Assembly: GCA_035772405.1 (NCBI GenBank)
Contig: JAYKKM010000169.1
Location: forward strand, 62,001-126,000
DNA length: 64,000 bases
Direction of reading: 5' to 3'
Origin: Chrysogorgia sp. JL179-B06
Taxonomy: Eukaryota > Cnidaria > Anthozoa > Scleralcyonacea > Chrysogorgiidae
Shown here: piece by piece, positions 63,701 through 64,000 of the stretch
How positions within the stretch are numbered: the stretch's first letter is position 1
Layout: every line of letters starts with the position of its first letter
The notes under the pieces: generated by a model
Told to the model about the DNA's origin: nothing
Databases searched by the model: none
The model's input: only the letters and a program-made list of their open reading frames with translations
Position numbers and translations under genes: made by a program

Positions 63701-64000
63701 GTTATCTTGTCGAGTCTTGCCTTGGCTTGGCTTGTCTTGTCTTGTCTTGTCTTGACTTGACTAGTTGTCTTGTCTTGTCTTGTCTTGTCTGGTCTTGTCT
63801 TGTCTCGTCTCGTCTTGTCTTGTTTTGTTTTGTTTTGTTTTGTCTTGTCTTGTCTTTCCTTGTCTTGTCTTGTATTGTCTCCTCTTGTCTCGTCTTGTCT
63901 TGTCTTGAAAAGTTGTCTTGTATTGTATTGTCTTGTCTTGTCTTGTCTTGTCTCGTCTTGTCTTGTTTTGTCTTGTCTTGACAAGTTGTCTTGTCTTATC
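60780..64000 (+). repeat. Segmental duplication, copy 2 (paired with about 43230-46444)
   Basis: Second copy of the preceding block, nearly identical. Small differences include GGCCTTTCTTGCC near 62911 against GGCCTTTTTTGCC near 45355. Confidence 0.85.

Larger units (their letters stand above)
39599..64000 (+). repeat. TCTTG pentanucleotide satellite array, right arm
   Basis: Same satellite, same orientation as the left arm, resuming directly after the transposon and running off the window. It carries the same landmark blocks as the left arm, for example the rare string TCTGCTCTGGTCTGG, and its own larger segmental duplications. No gene, RNA or other mobile element is visible in its 24.4 kb; the long open frames are the same low-complexity artefacts. 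Confidence 0.97.

Noticed and set aside
39568..64000. The same low-complexity frames in the right array, up to 364 codons
   Set aside because: Same composition artefact; the frames change with every small indel between duplicated blocks.
1..64000. CRISPR array or telomere
   Set aside because: There are no spacers between conserved repeats as in CRISPR. The unit TCTTG/CAAGA is not a known telomere repeat and forms nested higher-order blocks as satellites do.

Overview
The window is a long pentanucleotide satellite split by one complete virus-like transposon of the Polinton/Maverick class. The satellite unit is TCTTG on the + strand (CAAGA on the other). It fills 1-20499 and 39599-64000 in a single orientation and holds no gene I can support. 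Because TCTTG has no stop codon in any frame, it reads as endless Ser-Cys-Leu-Val-Leu or Gln-Asp-Lys-Thr-Arg repeats, which I treat as artefacts. Its texture comes from three sources: 13-base variants (TCTTGACAAGTTG, TCTTGAAAAGTTG), pure TTTTG expansions, and nested segmental duplications of 0.22, 1.1, 1.35, 3.5 and several kb.

The element is 20500-39598 (19,099 bp). It has terminal inverted repeats of about 1.15 kb starting 5'-AG and ending CT-3', and a 6-bp target duplication TGTCTT. Removing it and one TGTCTT regenerates the sequence of intact satellite copies elsewhere in the window, so the insertion boundaries are secure. Each tip is itself a 169-bp imperfect palindrome.

Gene layout of the element. 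Minus-strand block 21374-27946: an unknown 170-aa protein, packaging ATPase, major capsid protein, a 447-aa membrane/coiled-coil protein, a broken paralogue of it, a DDE integrase with chromodomain, and a minor capsid (penton-like) protein. Plus-strand block 27959-31543: a 494-aa C-terminally anchored protein, a fibre-like protein with a lectin-like head, two small proteins, and a BRO-N / VRR-NUC-like / zinc-finger protein. Minus pair 31783-33074: a type II thymidine kinase and a zinc-finger-like protein. Plus-strand block 33206-38420: three small membrane or coiled-coil proteins, a zinc-ribbon protein, and a protein-primed family B DNA polymerase cut by an in-frame TAG.

Together the genes encode a small dsDNA virus-like cycle: integrate with the integrase, replicate by protein-primed PolB, package with the ATPase, build a double-jelly-roll capsid with pentons, and possibly attach with a fibre. 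I found no adenovirus-type maturation protease. The amber stop in PolB, the frameshifted paralogue and the diverging TIRs indicate a decaying copy, although the capsid, integrase, ATPase and TK frames are all open.

The host is an animal. The set of small membrane proteins and the 447-aa protein resemble what I recall from cnidarian Polintons, so a cnidarian (anemone, coral, jellyfish or hydroid) is my best guess; this is inference from memory, not a search result. No rRNA, tRNA, CRISPR or host gene was recognised.
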